DNA from: Cerasicoccus maritimus
GTDB lineage: Bacteria > Verrucomicrobiota > Verrucomicrobiia > Opitutales > Cerasicoccaceae
Length of the DNA: 64,000 nt
Assembly: GCA_031296935.1 (NCBI GenBank)
Contig: JAVDPD010000008.1
Span: forward strand, 106,216 to 170,215
Direction: 5' to 3'
Below the pieces are notes generated by a model. The model was not told where the DNA came from. It did no database searches and saw nothing but the letters and a program-made list of their open reading frames with translations. The position numbers and the translations under genes are program-made. Positions within the stretch are counted from its first letter, which is position 1, and each line of letters begins with the position of its first letter. Below are positions 24,387 through 33,799 of this stretch, piece by piece.

Positions 24387-25751
24387 ATGGAATTCAGCGA
24401 TGCAGACCTAGCCTTGATCGAGAAATACCAGCGCCCCGGGCCGCGCTACACCAGCTACCCGCCAGCAAATCACTTTGCCGAGGTGAGTGACCTCGCGCCC
24501 GTGCTCGCCTCGACTGAGGAGTCCACCGCGCCTCTCTCGCTGTATTTCCACCTGCCCTTTTGCGAGACGCTGTGCTGGTTTTGCGGCTGCCACACGATCA
24601 CCACTCTCAAGCGCGATCGCGCTGACGACTACTTGGACCTGATCGAAAAGGAGCTGGCGCTCTTTGCCACACACCTCAAGCCGGACCGCGAAGTCGTGCA
24701 AATGCACTTCGGCGGCGGCACGCCCAATTTCTTCACTGGCGCGCAACTCGACCGTCTCGGCGAGCTCATCCATCGCCACTTTAAATTTGCCTACGGTGCG
24801 GAGGTCTCCGTGGAGCTCGACCCCCGCCGCCTTTACGAGGAGCACATCGCCGCCTTTGCCCGCATGGGTGCCACCCGCGCCTCCTTTGGCGTGCAGGACT
24901 GCGACCCCCAGGTGCAAAAAGCCATCCACCGCGAGCAACCGCATGAGCAAAACATCGCCGCGATGAAGCTGCTCCGCGCGCATGGTTTTACCTCGGCCAA
25001 CATCGACCTCATTTACGGCCTGCCGCTGCAAAACCGCGACAGTTTCAACCGCACACTCGACGCCGTGCTCGACCTGAAGCCCGATCGCTTGGCCATCTTC
25101 AACTACGCCCACGTGCCGTGGATGAAGCCCGCGCAAAAACTTCTGGAGCGCCACCCCCTGCCCACTCCACGCGAGAAGATCGGCCTGCTCCAACTTTGCA
25201 TTACAAAGCTAACTGGCGCCGGCTATGAATACATCGGCCTGGATCACTTTGCCCTGCCCGACGACGAGCTAGTCATCGCGCAAAAATGCAAAACGCTACA
25301 GCGCAATTTTCAGGGCTACAGCACACGCGCCGGCGTAGAAATTTGCGGCTTCGGCATCTCGTCGATCTCGCAAGCCGCTGGCGCGTATCGTCAAAACGTG
25401 AAGGACCTCGAAACCTACCGCGCGTCGCTCAATGCCGACCGTTTGCCCATCGACCGCGGCTACGTATTAACCAAAGAAGACAAGCTGCGTAGCGCCGTAA
25501 TCATGCGCCTCATGTGCAACCTCTCGCTCAATTTCGACGAGCTCTCGGATGAATGGAAGATCGACTTCCGCGAACACTTTGCCGACTCCCTGGAGCAGCT
25601 GAAAGGCCCCGCCGAAGACGGCCTCATCATCTGGACGCGCTACGGCTTCGAGGTCACCGCGATTGGCCGGTTGTTCATCCGCAACTTAGCCATGATCTTC
25701 GACGCCTACTTCAAGCCATCTCCCGGGAAGCGCTACTCGTCGACGGTTTAA
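24387..25751 (+). CDS. hemN: Oxygen-independent coproporphyrinogen III oxidase
   Basis: HemN is the radical SAM enzyme that decarboxylates coproporphyrinogen III during anaerobic heme synthesis. From the ATG at 24387 (MEFSDADLALIEKYQRPGPRY) it has about 454 residues. The cluster motif YFHLPFCETLCWFCGC places C59, C63 and C66 plus the extra C68, as in HemN of E. coli. GGGTPNFF, the SVELDPRR and ADLIYGLP-like NIDLIYGLPLQNRDSF motifs also match true HemN rather than HemW. A GTG/ATG five codons earlier (24372) is possible. It agrees with the nrdDG pair in this window in pointing to anaerobic growth, and it supplies heme to the cytochromes of the left island. Confidence 0.95.
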   Translation: MEFSDADLALIEKYQRPGPRYTSYPPANHFAEVSDLAPVLASTEESTAPLSLYFHLPFCETLCWFCGCHTITTLKRDRADDYLDLIEKELALFATHLKPDREVVQMHFGGGTPNFFTGAQLDRLGELIHRHFKFAYGAEVSVELDPRRLYEEHIAAFARMGATRASFGVQDCDPQVQKAIHREQPHEQNIAAMKLLRAHGFTSANIDLIYGLPLQNRDSFNRTLDAVLDLKPDRLAIFNYAHVPWMKPAQKLLERHPLPTPREKIGLLQLCITKLTGAGYEYIGLDHFALPDDELVIAQKCKTLQRNFQGYSTRAGVEICGFGISSISQAAGAYRQNVKDLETYRASLNADRLPIDRGYVLTKEDKLRSAVIMRLMCNLSLNFDELSDEWKIDFREHFADSLEQLKGPAEDGLIIWTRYGFEVTAIGRLFIRNLAMIFDAYFKPSPGKRYSSTV

Positions 25752-25755
25752 AAAA

Positions 25756-25785
25756 GCTGCCGACAGAGTTTCCTCCGTCGGCAGC
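25756..25785. terminator. Bidirectional terminator between hemN and xylA
   Basis: GCTGCCGAC (25756-25764) pairs perfectly with GTCGGCAGC (25777-25785). A run of A before the stem acts as a T-tract for the minus-strand xylA, and CATCTTATTT follows on the + strand for hemN. It lies between two convergent genes. Confidence 0.8.
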
Positions 25786-25812
25786 CATCTTATTTCCTAG
25801 AATCCCCCGACT

Positions 25813-27120
25813 CTAGATAAATTCGTTAACGAGGTTTTCGAGCATCTCCTGGCGACCACTGGCCAGCGCGGGTTCGCCGTTGGCGAGCGCAACCTGCTCC
25901 AGCTCTTCGAAGCTACATTGACCCGTCTCGATCTTCGCGCCGAGCTCGCTGTCGAAGGTACTGTAGCGCTCCTTAACGAAGTTCGCCAGGCGGCCATCGT
26001 TACGGATCGCGGAGGCAATTTTCAGGCCGCGGGCAAAGGCGTCCATGCCGCCAATATGCGCATGCATGAGATCCATCGGCTCGTGGGATTCGCGACGACG
26101 CTTAGCGTCAAAGTTGAGGCCCCCGGTCGTGAAGCCGCCCATTTCCAGCACCTTGAGCATGACCTGCGTCGTGCCGTAAATATCGGTCGGGAACTGGTCG
26201 GTGTCCCAGCCAATGAGCGTGTCGCCGCGGTTGGCGTCGATGCTGCCGAGCATACCAGCGTTGATCGCGACGGTCATTTCGTGCTCCATCGTATGGCCGG
26301 CGAGCGTGGCGTGGTTGGTTTCCAGATTGAGTCGGAACTTCTCCATCAGCCCGTACTCGCGGAGGAAGTTCAGGCACGCGGCGGCATCGCTGTCGTATTG
26401 GTGGGTGGAGGGCTCACGCGGCTTGGGCTCGATGTAGAATGGGCCGTCGAAGCCAATTTTTTTTGCGTGGTCGACTGCCATGTGCAGGAGCGCGGCCAGG
26501 TGGTCGAGCTCGCGCTTCATGTTCGTATTGAGCAAGCTCGCGTAGCCTTCGCGGCCACCCCAGAAAGTGTAGCCGAGGCCGTCGAGTTCCTTGGTGCATT
26601 CGAGCGCTTTTTTGACCTGCGCGGCGGCATAAGTGAAGACATTCAAGTCCGGCGAAGTCGCCCCACCCTGGGAATAACGCGCGTGGCTGAACAGACATGC
26701 GGTGCCCCAAAGCAGTTTCACGCCAGTCTCCGCTTGCTTCTCCTTGAGCTTGGCGACTACGGCGTCGAGCGCCTGGTTTGAGGCCGCCAGGTTGCCAAGC
26801 TCCGGCGCGATATCGCGGTCGTGCCAGCAATAAAATTCAATGCCGATCTTGTTGAGGAATTCGAAGAACACATCGACTCGCTTCAGGGCGTTGTCGACGG
26901 AGTCCGAACCGTCGTCCCACGGCATTTGTGCGGTGCCGCCGCCAAAGGGATCACCGAGCACATTGCGCATCACATGCCAGTACGGCGCGGCGAAGCGGAG
27001 GTGCTCTTTCATCGGTTTACCGTCGACGAGCTCTTCGGCATTGTAGTGCTTGAACGCGAGTGGATTCTTGGACTTCGGGCCTTCGTAGGCAATTCGGTCG
27101 CAATCGAAATATTGAGACAT
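25813..27120 (-). CDS. xylA: Xylose isomerase
   Basis: XylA converts D-xylose to D-xylulose. The 435-residue protein has [12 protein letters not shown] (catalytic histidine and aspartate), [14 protein letters not shown], the metal-binding lysine/glutamate stretch [28 protein letters not shown] and the metal-aspartate region [17 protein letters not shown]. Length is normal for class II enzymes. The PAS-AraC regulator begins 110 bases away in the opposite direction, which is a typical place for a xylose-responsive controller. No xylulokinase follows on this strand. Confidence 0.96.
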   Translation of the reverse strand: MSQYFDCDRIAYEGPKSKNPLAFKHYNAEELVDGKPMKEHLRFAAPYWHVMRNVLGDPFGGGTAQMPWDDGSDSVDNALKRVDVFFEFLNKIGIEFYCWHDRDIAPELGNLAASNQALDAVVAKLKEKQAETGVKLLWGTACLFSHARYSQGGATSPDLNVFTYAAAQVKKALECTKELDGLGYTFWGGREGYASLLNTNMKRELDHLAALLHMAVDHAKKIGFDGPFYIEPKPREPSTHQYDSDAAACLNFLREYGLMEKFRLNLETNHATLAGHTMEHEMTVAINAGMLGSIDANRGDTLIGWDTDQFPTDIYGTTQVMLKVLEMGGFTTGGLNFDAKRRRESHEPMDLMHAHIGGMDAFARGLKIASAIRNDGRLANFVKERYSTFDSELGAKIETGQCSFEELEQVALANGEPALASGRQEMLENLVNEFI

Positions 27121-27230
27121 GTGCGGGTGGGTTGGGATTTAAGGGTTTGGTAACAATTACTGATCACAGTATAGCAGATTGCGGCAAAATTAGAATTGCA
27201 TATGAGGGCAAAAACTTTGCATTTTCAGTC

Positions 27231-27983
27231 ATGCCACCAAAGACGCCATCGATGCCCAAAAAACTGGGAGTTGACGCCCTGGATACCGTGATGTCCCTTT
27301 TCAACGCAGTCCCGGACGTGCTTTTCTGGTTTAAGGATCGTGAGCTGCGTATCCAGCGATTGAATCGCGCATTTGCCGATCGCGTCAAGCTACAGAACAA
27401 TGAGATAATCGGTAAAACCGACGCCGACCTGTATTTTCCGGAGATGGCGCGCGTGTTCATTGCCGACGATAAGCAGGTCATGCGGACCGGTCATCCGATC
27501 TGGCGCAAAGTTGAATTGCTCACCAATCGCTGGGGAGGTGTCGAATGGCGCTCTACGACCAAACTGCCTGTCTTTAATAACAGTGGCGAGATCGTCGGCA
27601 CGACTGGCATCTCCCAGCCACTGACCGAATCCACCGAGCTGCTGCCGCCAGAATACCGCGCGTTCAGCCACATCATTGAATACTGTCGCGCCAAGCTGTC
27701 CGAGGGTGTCGATGTCGAGCAAATGGCCAACCATACGGGCATGTCGCTGGCTACATTGACTCGGCGTTTTCGCAAGCACCTACAAATCAGCCCAGGAGAA
27801 TTTCTTTCGCAGCTTCGCCTGTCACGCGCGTGTCAGCTACTCGGCGACTCGCCACTCAATGTAACCGAGATAGCGCTCGAATGCGGCTACGAAAGCCCGG
27901 CCGCGTTTTCGCGCGCCTTCCGCCGACAAATGCAGCAGTCTCCTCGCGACTACCAGCAGTCACACCGCGGCGTAGCGAATTGA
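27231..27983 (+). CDS. AraC-family regulator with N-terminal PAS domain
   Basis: About 250 residues from the ATG at 27231 (MPPKTPSMPKKLG); an ATG at 27252 is also plausible. Residues about 20-130 form a PAS domain (VPDVLFWFKDRELRIQRLNR, GKTDADLYFPEM, VGTTGISQPLT). Residues about 155-245 form two AraC helix-turn-helix motifs (MSLATLTRRFRKHLQISPGEFL, ECGYESPAAFSRAFRRQMQQSPRDY). It is divergent from xylA and probably controls it. PAS in place of the usual cupin arabinose-binding domain or periplasmic-binding-like domain is unusual for a sugar regulator, so the signal may be small or redox-related. The DNA site is not identified. Confidence 0.85.
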   Translation: MPPKTPSMPKKLGVDALDTVMSLFNAVPDVLFWFKDRELRIQRLNRAFADRVKLQNNEIIGKTDADLYFPEMARVFIADDKQVMRTGHPIWRKVELLTNRWGGVEWRSTTKLPVFNNSGEIVGTTGISQPLTESTELLPPEYRAFSHIIEYCRAKLSEGVDVEQMANHTGMSLATLTRRFRKHLQISPGEFLSQLRLSRACQLLGDSPLNVTEIALECGYESPAAFSRAFRRQMQQSPRDYQQSHRGVAN

Positions 27984-27994
27984 TCTGACGGACT

Positions 27995-28246
27995 TTACTC
28001 TGCAATGCAAAGTAAGTCTAGCGACGGAAAGGCACCCTCTGAAAATGTGAAGTCGCCTGCCACCGTCGGGTGTAGCCAGTCGTGCGCCACCAAGCTCCGG
28101 ACAACGCGGTAGCGCATCATCTGAGAGATGGACAACTGGCTCGCCGGATGTTGCGCGCAGGTCATGTGACCTTCGTCACCCGCTGCGAGCACGTGGAGCA
28201 GCTTCACCGACTTCTCAACCGCTGGAATAGCGCTTTTCGCACACAT
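27995..28246 (-). pseudogene. Remnant of an IclR-family regulator
   Basis: Eighty-three residues resemble only the N-terminal winged helix of IclR proteins: SAIPAVEKSVKLLHVLAAGD, then LASQLSISQ-like HPASQLSISQMMRYRVVRSL. The effector-binding domain of about 170 residues is missing, and the sequence ends shortly after the wing. Odd substitutions in the helix-turn-helix (CAQHPASQL) suggest decay. It lies between the convergent AraC regulator and the esterase gene, probably a former regulator of this polysaccharide locus. It could also be a rare stand-alone DNA-binding fragment. Confidence 0.5.
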
Positions 28247-28330
28247 TTATATTGGAATAAAAAAATTCACATATGAGTGTTAGGCGCAATTTGGCTTCAA
28301 AGCGTAAATCGCAAAAAACGCTGGTGTCGG

Positions 28331-29155
28331 CTATTCAGAGTCGCGGTGAACCAGATCGAGGTAAGCCTTCGCGTAGCGATGCCCGAACTCCCGCTGAGAT
28401 TCGGCATTAATGTGGACCATGTCCGGGTTGCTCGTCAGGCCATCGCTGGGCACGAACACCACGTTGGGCGTGCTCTCAGCAACAGCGCGCTGCGCTTGAT
28501 CAACCTCGCGCCGTTGTGCGTTCCATTGGCGAGCAGGAAATTGGCCAAGCTGTCCAATCACGATCGGCAAATTGGGGTCATTGAACTCAGCCCGAAAACG
28601 CTCGATCAGCTGCGTAAGGTTTTCCTGATACTGGCTGGAGAGTGGCTCTTTGCAATCCGACTCTCCCTGATGCCAAAGCACGCCCTTCAAGGTCCCCTGC
28701 TCCATCGCTTGGTGTGTCCGCACCAAGGCGTCGTCATAGGGGTGGCTCTTGGTTTGGTCGTGGTAGCCTCCCGGAACCCATTTCGTAATCGAAGAGCCGC
28801 CGCAGGCAGTCGGGATCAGCCCGATGACGACTGTGTCATCCTCCGCAGCCAGCACCTCGGCAAAGGTGCGACCGGGCCCGACACCAGCAGCTTTTTTATC
28901 ATAATGAACCGGGTCCACTGCCGGAACCCAATGCCCTTCCTTGTCCAGCATGACTACGCGCGGATGTGGCGTATTGTCGGCTTCATCCACAAAACCACGG
29001 CCAGCCATATTCGACTGACCGGCGAGAAGATACAGATGGAAATGCTCCTTGTCCGGCAGCGGGACGGAGTCATCCGCAGCGTGCACTTGAACAACGGCCA
29101 ACAGGCCGAGGAGCAACGTGAATACATTAAAGTTTGAGAAGATTTTGCGAGACAT
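28331..29155 (-). CDS. SASA/CE6-like carbohydrate acetyl esterase, exported
   Basis: This 274-residue protein has a signal peptide (VFTLLLGLLAVVQVHA) and the sialate O-acetylesterase/acetylxylan esterase fold. The nucleophile serine is S48 in LYLLAGQSNMAGRG, an oxyanion asparagine/glycine lies in IPTACGGSSI, and the catalytic pair sits in WHQGESD (H162, E165 region). It would remove acetyl groups from xylan or another polysaccharide in the periplasm. It is the last gene of a minus-strand operon with a sulfatase, lyase-like protein, prepilin-like protein and Na+ symporter; 25 bases separate it from the symporter. The link to xylA nearby supports xylan, but the operon partners suggest a sulfated polysaccharide. 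Confidence 0.85.
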   Translation of the reverse strand: MSRKIFSNFNVFTLLLGLLAVVQVHAADDSVPLPDKEHFHLYLLAGQSNMAGRGFVDEADNTPHPRVVMLDKEGHWVPAVDPVHYDKKAAGVGPGRTFAEVLAAEDDTVVIGLIPTACGGSSITKWVPGGYHDQTKSHPYDDALVRTHQAMEQGTLKGVLWHQGESDCKEPLSSQYQENLTQLIERFRAEFNDPNLPIVIGQLGQFPARQWNAQRREVDQAQRAVAESTPNVVFVPSDGLTSNPDMVHINAESQREFGHRYAKAYLDLVHRDSE

Positions 29156-29180
29156 TCAGGTCAGCGATTTGAGATGAAAT

Positions 29181-30899
29181 CTACCGGAAACGCCGTCCAA
29201 CACGAATCAACCCAGCGCCAATGCTAATGATCACCAAGGCCAAGCCCAGTATTTGCAAGCGCGCTGAAAGCGTGTTGGGGACAAACAGGTAAAACAGGAT
29301 CATGCACCCTATGCTGAGCGCCGTCCAACCCAGAATTTTGTATTGGGCATTGTCGCGCGACTCACCAATCTCAGCGGCAAAGTCCACCGGCTTATGCATC
29401 TTCTCGTAGAACTTCGCCACCTGCTCCTTGTAAATTTCGCTGGCGCCTCTCCACAACGGCAGCGAAAGGATCACTCCGATCAGACTAAAGCCGTAAATCC
29501 ACACGAGACGGTCCTGGATTGGCCAGTTTTCATCCCACATTGCGCTGCGCACCACAAAGTAAATCGAAGGTAACAACGATGCGCCGACTATGACGAAATA
29601 GGACTTCCAATGCAGTCGCTTGATCCACAAGCCGAGGAAAATCGGCATGCTCAATGGCAGTCCGACTACGGCGGCAATCATTAGGTATGCATCAAACAGC
29701 GCCAGCTCCTTTTGGAAGGCAAGCAATAGGCTGACCATGATGATGTAAATGCCCAGCATGACCGTAAACACACGGCAGAGCAGCAGGTTGACACTGTCGC
29801 TAAGCTCGGCCTTTTTCTGACGCCCGCGAATGCGCGGAATGATGTTATTCACGATGACACCTGTGGTGCCGTTGAGTCCGGTGTCCATACTGCTCATCGT
29901 AGCCGCAAGCATCGCCGCGAGCATGAGCCCCAGCAATCCATTGGGGAGCAGCTCCGCCGAGATAACCGCATAGCTGGCCGTGGCCGGCTCCTTCATGCCC
30001 ATCGCCATGACTTCCGGCTCGAAAAGGAAGCGCGCCACCATCGGCGGCACAAACCAGACCACCGTTCCAATCGCCATCAACACGCAAGCCCAGGCTGCCG
30101 CCCAGCGGGCATTGCGGCTATCCTTCACCGACAAAAAGCGCCCGGCCGTCCCCAAGTTTATGTAGCCCTGAAGCTGCAAGATGAAGACCACGAAAATCCA
30201 TTTCCAGGTAAACTTATCATCGGGGAACTGGCCTGGGTCTTTGACGAATTTGAAGTCCTCGGCAAACCGTGGATCCTGAAAATACGAAAAGAATGCATCG
30301 ATGCCCCCGATTTTGTGGAGGGCGAGAAAGAACATCAATACCGTCAGCGAAAAGAGAACCAGCCCTTGAACGAAGTCAGTTGCCATCACAGCCCAGCGTC
30401 CACCCGTCGTAGAATAAAAGACGACAATAAAGCCCAGCACCACAATCACCCACGGCGTCGGCACACCCAGAATCGCCGAGATAAAAATCGACAACGCATA
30501 AAGCTGCGTCGCCGAACTGATGGGCTGAATGATCAGTGAGAAATAAACGCTAAACTGCTCAACACTTACATGGAAACGCTCGCGCAAAACGTCCGCCCAT
30601 GTCGTGGCGCGTGTTTGTCGAAACCACGGGCCGAGAAAAATGCACAACGCTAACCCCACGCAATTTGCCAAATAGATCACCAGGAAAGTCGGCCCGGATG
30701 AATAGGCCGCAGAGGCGTTTCCCGTAAATGTGAAGGCGCTGATTCCGCCCATGAACATGCTCGTACCGACCATCCACCAAGTGCCTTGCGCCCCGCCGCG
30801 GGCGAAGTCGCTGAGGTTCTTGTTCATCTTCGAGAAGAGTGAACCGACCACCATCAGAATGATGAGATAAACGCCGAGCGTACAGTATTCGAGAATCAT
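29181..30899 (-). CDS. Sodium:solute symporter (SSS family)
   Basis: The 572-residue protein has about 13 to 14 membrane helices and the SSS signature, with FARGGAQGTWWMVGTSMFMGGISAFTFTGN near the N-terminus (Na2 site region) and GLLGLMLAAMLAATMSSMDTGLNG in helix 8. SSS transporters use the Na+ gradient to import sugars, sialic acid or acids. In this operon a sugar or uronic acid derived from the sulfated polysaccharide is the likely cargo. It is followed after 25 bases by the esterase gene and preceded by the prepilin-like gene. The long soluble loop near the C-terminus (KEQVAKFYEKMHKPVDF) is typical of SGLT-like bacterial members. Confidence 0.9.
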   Translation of the reverse strand: MILEYCTLGVYLIILMVVGSLFSKMNKNLSDFARGGAQGTWWMVGTSMFMGGISAFTFTGNASAAYSSGPTFLVIYLANCVGLALCIFLGPWFRQTRATTWADVLRERFHVSVEQFSVYFSLIIQPISSATQLYALSIFISAILGVPTPWVIVVLGFIVVFYSTTGGRWAVMATDFVQGLVLFSLTVLMFFLALHKIGGIDAFFSYFQDPRFAEDFKFVKDPGQFPDDKFTWKWIFVVFILQLQGYINLGTAGRFLSVKDSRNARWAAAWACVLMAIGTVVWFVPPMVARFLFEPEVMAMGMKEPATASYAVISAELLPNGLLGLMLAAMLAATMSSMDTGLNGTTGVIVNNIIPRIRGRQKKAELSDSVNLLLCRVFTVMLGIYIIMVSLLLAFQKELALFDAYLMIAAVVGLPLSMPIFLGLWIKRLHWKSYFVIVGASLLPSIYFVVRSAMWDENWPIQDRLVWIYGFSLIGVILSLPLWRGASEIYKEQVAKFYEKMHKPVDFAAEIGESRDNAQYKILGWTALSIGCMILFYLFVPNTLSARLQILGLALVIISIGAGLIRVGRRFR

Positions 30900-30969
30900 G
30901 TTTTAAGAGACAGCGATGCCCGCCGAACACGCCATGCGCGCCCGTTGGAATCAGGATTTTGAGGAAGCA

Positions 30970-31662
30970 TTAATCCGCTGACACAAACTCAACGTGCCAA
31001 TCAAAGTATAGGTAGAGCCGTTCGTTGCCAAAGAGCGGCTCAGGCAAAAGCTTGGAAGCCCAACCCGCCTGCGGAGATCGGTTGGAGCCAGCATCTGCAG
31101 CACACATTGCCCAAGTGCTTTCATTGTTCTCCATCTGGATGACGTTGATTAATTGTGGCTTGGAGCCCTCATCTTTGGTTTGGTCATTGCGGCGATAGCC
31201 CCAAGGGTTGCGATTGCCAACAGGCATTTTCACCGTCTGCTGCATGAAGTATGCAGGCGCTCCATCGACGGTTAAATCTTCGAAGAGCTCGCAGGTTAAT
31301 GGAGTAAATGGCTCACGGTTTTTCGAGGGCTCAGGCAGCTCCAGATAAGACCATAAATGATACCCCAGCAGACGATCATCCTGAGCGTAGCGTGCGGCTT
31401 GGCCGCCATAGAGCGGCCCCGGCAAGTAGCCATCATGCTCTTGTGAATACATCGTCATCGCCATGCCAACATCCCGCAGGCCCGACATAGCCACAGATTT
31501 CTGTGCGCTCATGTAGGCGCGGTTGCCAACCGAATAAACAATCGCCGCCAGTATGCTGACGATAGCAAGCACGGCCAGCAACTCAACCAGCGTGAAAGCG
31601 CGCATCGGCCGTGGGGATCGGTTCTTTAGGGAAGGAGTGCTTAAAGAGCGAGGGGTAAACAT
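30970..31662 (-). CDS. Prepilin-like (type II pseudopilin) protein in the polysaccharide operon
   Basis: The 230-residue protein has a type IV prepilin N-terminus: a basic leader ending RPMRA, then FTLVELLAVLAIVSILAAIV with glutamate at position +5. The residue before the cleavage site is alanine rather than glycine. An ATG at 31605 would give a three-residue leader. The C-terminal part (FDWHVEFV) recalls the DUF1559/WHVDF-tailed pseudopilins abundant in Planctomycetes and Verrucomicrobia. It sits 8 bases downstream of the heparinase-like gene and upstream of the symporter, an unusual place for a pilin, and may help present or bind polysaccharide at the surface. Confidence 0.8.
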   Translation of the reverse strand: MFTPRSLSTPSLKNRSPRPMRAFTLVELLAVLAIVSILAAIVYSVGNRAYMSAQKSVAMSGLRDVGMAMTMYSQEHDGYLPGPLYGGQAARYAQDDRLLGYHLWSYLELPEPSKNREPFTPLTCELFEDLTVDGAPAYFMQQTVKMPVGNRNPWGYRRNDQTKDEGSKPQLINVIQMENNESTWAMCAADAGSNRSPQAGWASKLLPEPLFGNERLYLYFDWHVEFVSAD

Positions 31663-31670
31663 ATCGGCAA

Positions 31671-33779
31671 CTAAGCTTGAGGTTCTTCGGGGGTGATGTT
31701 GATCGTGATGGTAGCTTCATCAACAGGATCAGTGAGGTAGATGCCCAGGCGGCGGGCCAAAGATTTCTCAGGGTTGGAAAAGCCGGTAACTGGACTTTCC
31801 GCAAGGGTGTATGCTTTTCCTTTGGTCTCGATGGACACGTATAAGCTCACGCCTTTGTCGCTCACGCGGATAACGCCTGAGTCCAAAAGCTCATAGCTCC
31901 CACGCGTCACAATCGCGGTCGAGAATGCCTGCGGGTTCGCAAATGAAACCGAATCAGCAATAGAAATAGCGCCCTCCTTCCCCTGGGCTGCGCGTTCATA
32001 AATCAACGTGCGCGTAAGCTTCTCCAGATCAGGGGCGCGGTAGGCCTCAGTCATGTCCAACTCCACCACGTCCGCTTGGTCGGCGCTCTGAGTTTGAACG
32101 ATTTCACCCATTGCTTCCGCGCCGTTCTTTTGCATGCGATTGGCAACGAGTGGCACCGCGTGGCCAAAAGAATTATTCAAGCTAGCCTCATAGCGGCGCG
32201 GACTGAAAGACGCCGCCGTATAACGCTCCATGCCGGGGTCGACCAACACCGGCTTGCCTTTGTAGGCGACCACATAACTGCCGATGTCATTGTGGTTGTG
32301 CGACTCACCATTGTTACCGCTACGGATGGCAACACTCATAGCGGGCTCAGAGACACTGCCCGGGCGGCAAATAAATAATTCGCTAGCGGGGAACCAGCTG
32401 CGCATCGCGAAATCATGGCCTGCATCGGAGTTTAATCCAACGCCATTCACTCGAGGTGCATCCTGACCAAAGCTGCGCATGATCAGCGAATATGGCAACG
32501 GGCCCAATGGGTGACGCGCCCCTGCATCGATGCGACCAAATTGCTCCGTTTCAATGCCAGGCATGCCATAACGCATTGCCGCGAAATCAACCAATCGCCG
32601 CTCCGGCTTGGCATTCACGGACTGGTCGCCAAAGGCGCCATACACGCCTTCTACCAATTCCAAAGTACGTGGCGACTGACTAACCTGCATCACCTTGTCA
32701 TCAGCCAGGAGATCTATCCCGCCTTGAGTCGTCCGGCGGATCATTTCACTGGCGTATAAGAAGTGAGAAAATCCGTAGCCCCAGTAGCCGACTCCTTCCT
32801 CACTGATGCCATCGCTGGCAAAACTGTCAATGTAGCGCCCCATGAGGACTTCGGCGTCCGCAATGAACTCGGCGCGTACCTGCGGGTCCTGCTCCAGCGT
32901 CAATGCAGCACTCGTCACTGCACCGCAGCAAACGGCCGTCCAGTTATTCGGCCGGCTCATCCACCAGATCGGCTTGCCTTCGCGAATGGAAGTCAAGTAA
33001 GGCGTAAGCACGCGCTCGCGCACATTGTCTTTAATCTCTGCGCGCAAATCGGCTGGCAATACATCAGCTAGCCAGAAGTCAACGGTCGCCAATGCCCCAG
33101 CTACTTGCGTCGCTGCAAGATCAACTTTTCGCACTTCGCCACGAAAGACAGTCAGCTCTTTACCATGCGCTGGAACGCTCCAAGCGCCTTGCGCCAGAAT
33201 CTCACGGATTGTTTTCTCAATCTCGGGCAAGTAGCGACCTTTGTATTGCAAAGCTTCCCCCAACGCCATGTCCACCAAGCGATTGTAGCGAGCCGACGAA
33301 GCGTCCTGGTATTTCTTACGATCCCCCGTCATTTCAAAGAGCTCCCACAGCTCCTGCGTCAGCTCAGGCGTCTTGGTTTTGAGCGCAATGTTCGCTTGGG
33401 CAATCAGCGCCCGCGCATCAGGCTGAGCGGCGAATGCGTCCCACACAGCGCGATCACTTGCCGGCGCGCCAATGCCGACTGCATACGGCGTAACCATCGT
33501 GGCAATGCGGTCAATCTCTTGCTTGGTGGGCGCGGGTGGCGGGGGCAATACCTTGGTTGAGCGACTCGCTTTCTTCGGCGTCTCATCCCCCAAAGAAGGT
33601 AAGACCTCCGGTGAATCAATCTGCTCGATGGTCATCGCAACACCGACTTGCTCTTCAGCAACCGATGGCGCCGGAACAGCTTCTTTCTGCGCGGTAATCT
33701 TAGGAGCGCTTTCGTCATCACAGCTCTGGCAAAGCAGCGCAATCAGAGCGAAGGCGAGGATACGGGAAATAACTTTCAT
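31671..33779 (-). CDS. Heparinase II/III-like polysaccharide lyase
   Basis: About 702 residues from the ATG at 33779 (MKVISRILAF). The N-terminus is a signal peptide ending LCQSC, so it may be a lipoprotein (C20), although the lipobox is not classical. Then comes an alpha-helical toroid and a C-terminal beta domain with the heparinase II/III motif ESHNHNDIGSYVVAYKGKPVLVDPGMERYT. Family members eliminate uronic acid-containing polysaccharides such as heparin or alginate. The frame extends 17 codons upstream to 33830, but the shorter start fits the signal peptide. It lies 20 bases after the sulfatase and before the prepilin-like gene. Confidence 0.85.
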   Translation of the reverse strand: MKVISRILAFALIALLCQSCDDESAPKITAQKEAVPAPSVAEEQVGVAMTIEQIDSPEVLPSLGDETPKKASRSTKVLPPPPAPTKQEIDRIATMVTPYAVGIGAPASDRAVWDAFAAQPDARALIAQANIALKTKTPELTQELWELFEMTGDRKKYQDASSARYNRLVDMALGEALQYKGRYLPEIEKTIREILAQGAWSVPAHGKELTVFRGEVRKVDLAATQVAGALATVDFWLADVLPADLRAEIKDNVRERVLTPYLTSIREGKPIWWMSRPNNWTAVCCGAVTSAALTLEQDPQVRAEFIADAEVLMGRYIDSFASDGISEEGVGYWGYGFSHFLYASEMIRRTTQGGIDLLADDKVMQVSQSPRTLELVEGVYGAFGDQSVNAKPERRLVDFAAMRYGMPGIETEQFGRIDAGARHPLGPLPYSLIMRSFGQDAPRVNGVGLNSDAGHDFAMRSWFPASELFICRPGSVSEPAMSVAIRSGNNGESHNHNDIGSYVVAYKGKPVLVDPGMERYTAASFSPRRYEASLNNSFGHAVPLVANRMQKNGAEAMGEIVQTQSADQADVVELDMTEAYRAPDLEKLTRTLIYERAAQGKEGAISIADSVSFANPQAFSTAIVTRGSYELLDSGVIRVSDKGVSLYVSIETKGKAYTLAESPVTGFSNPEKSLARRLGIYLTDPVDEATITINITPEEPQA

Positions 33780-33799
33780 GGGGAAACGTTGTAAATATT

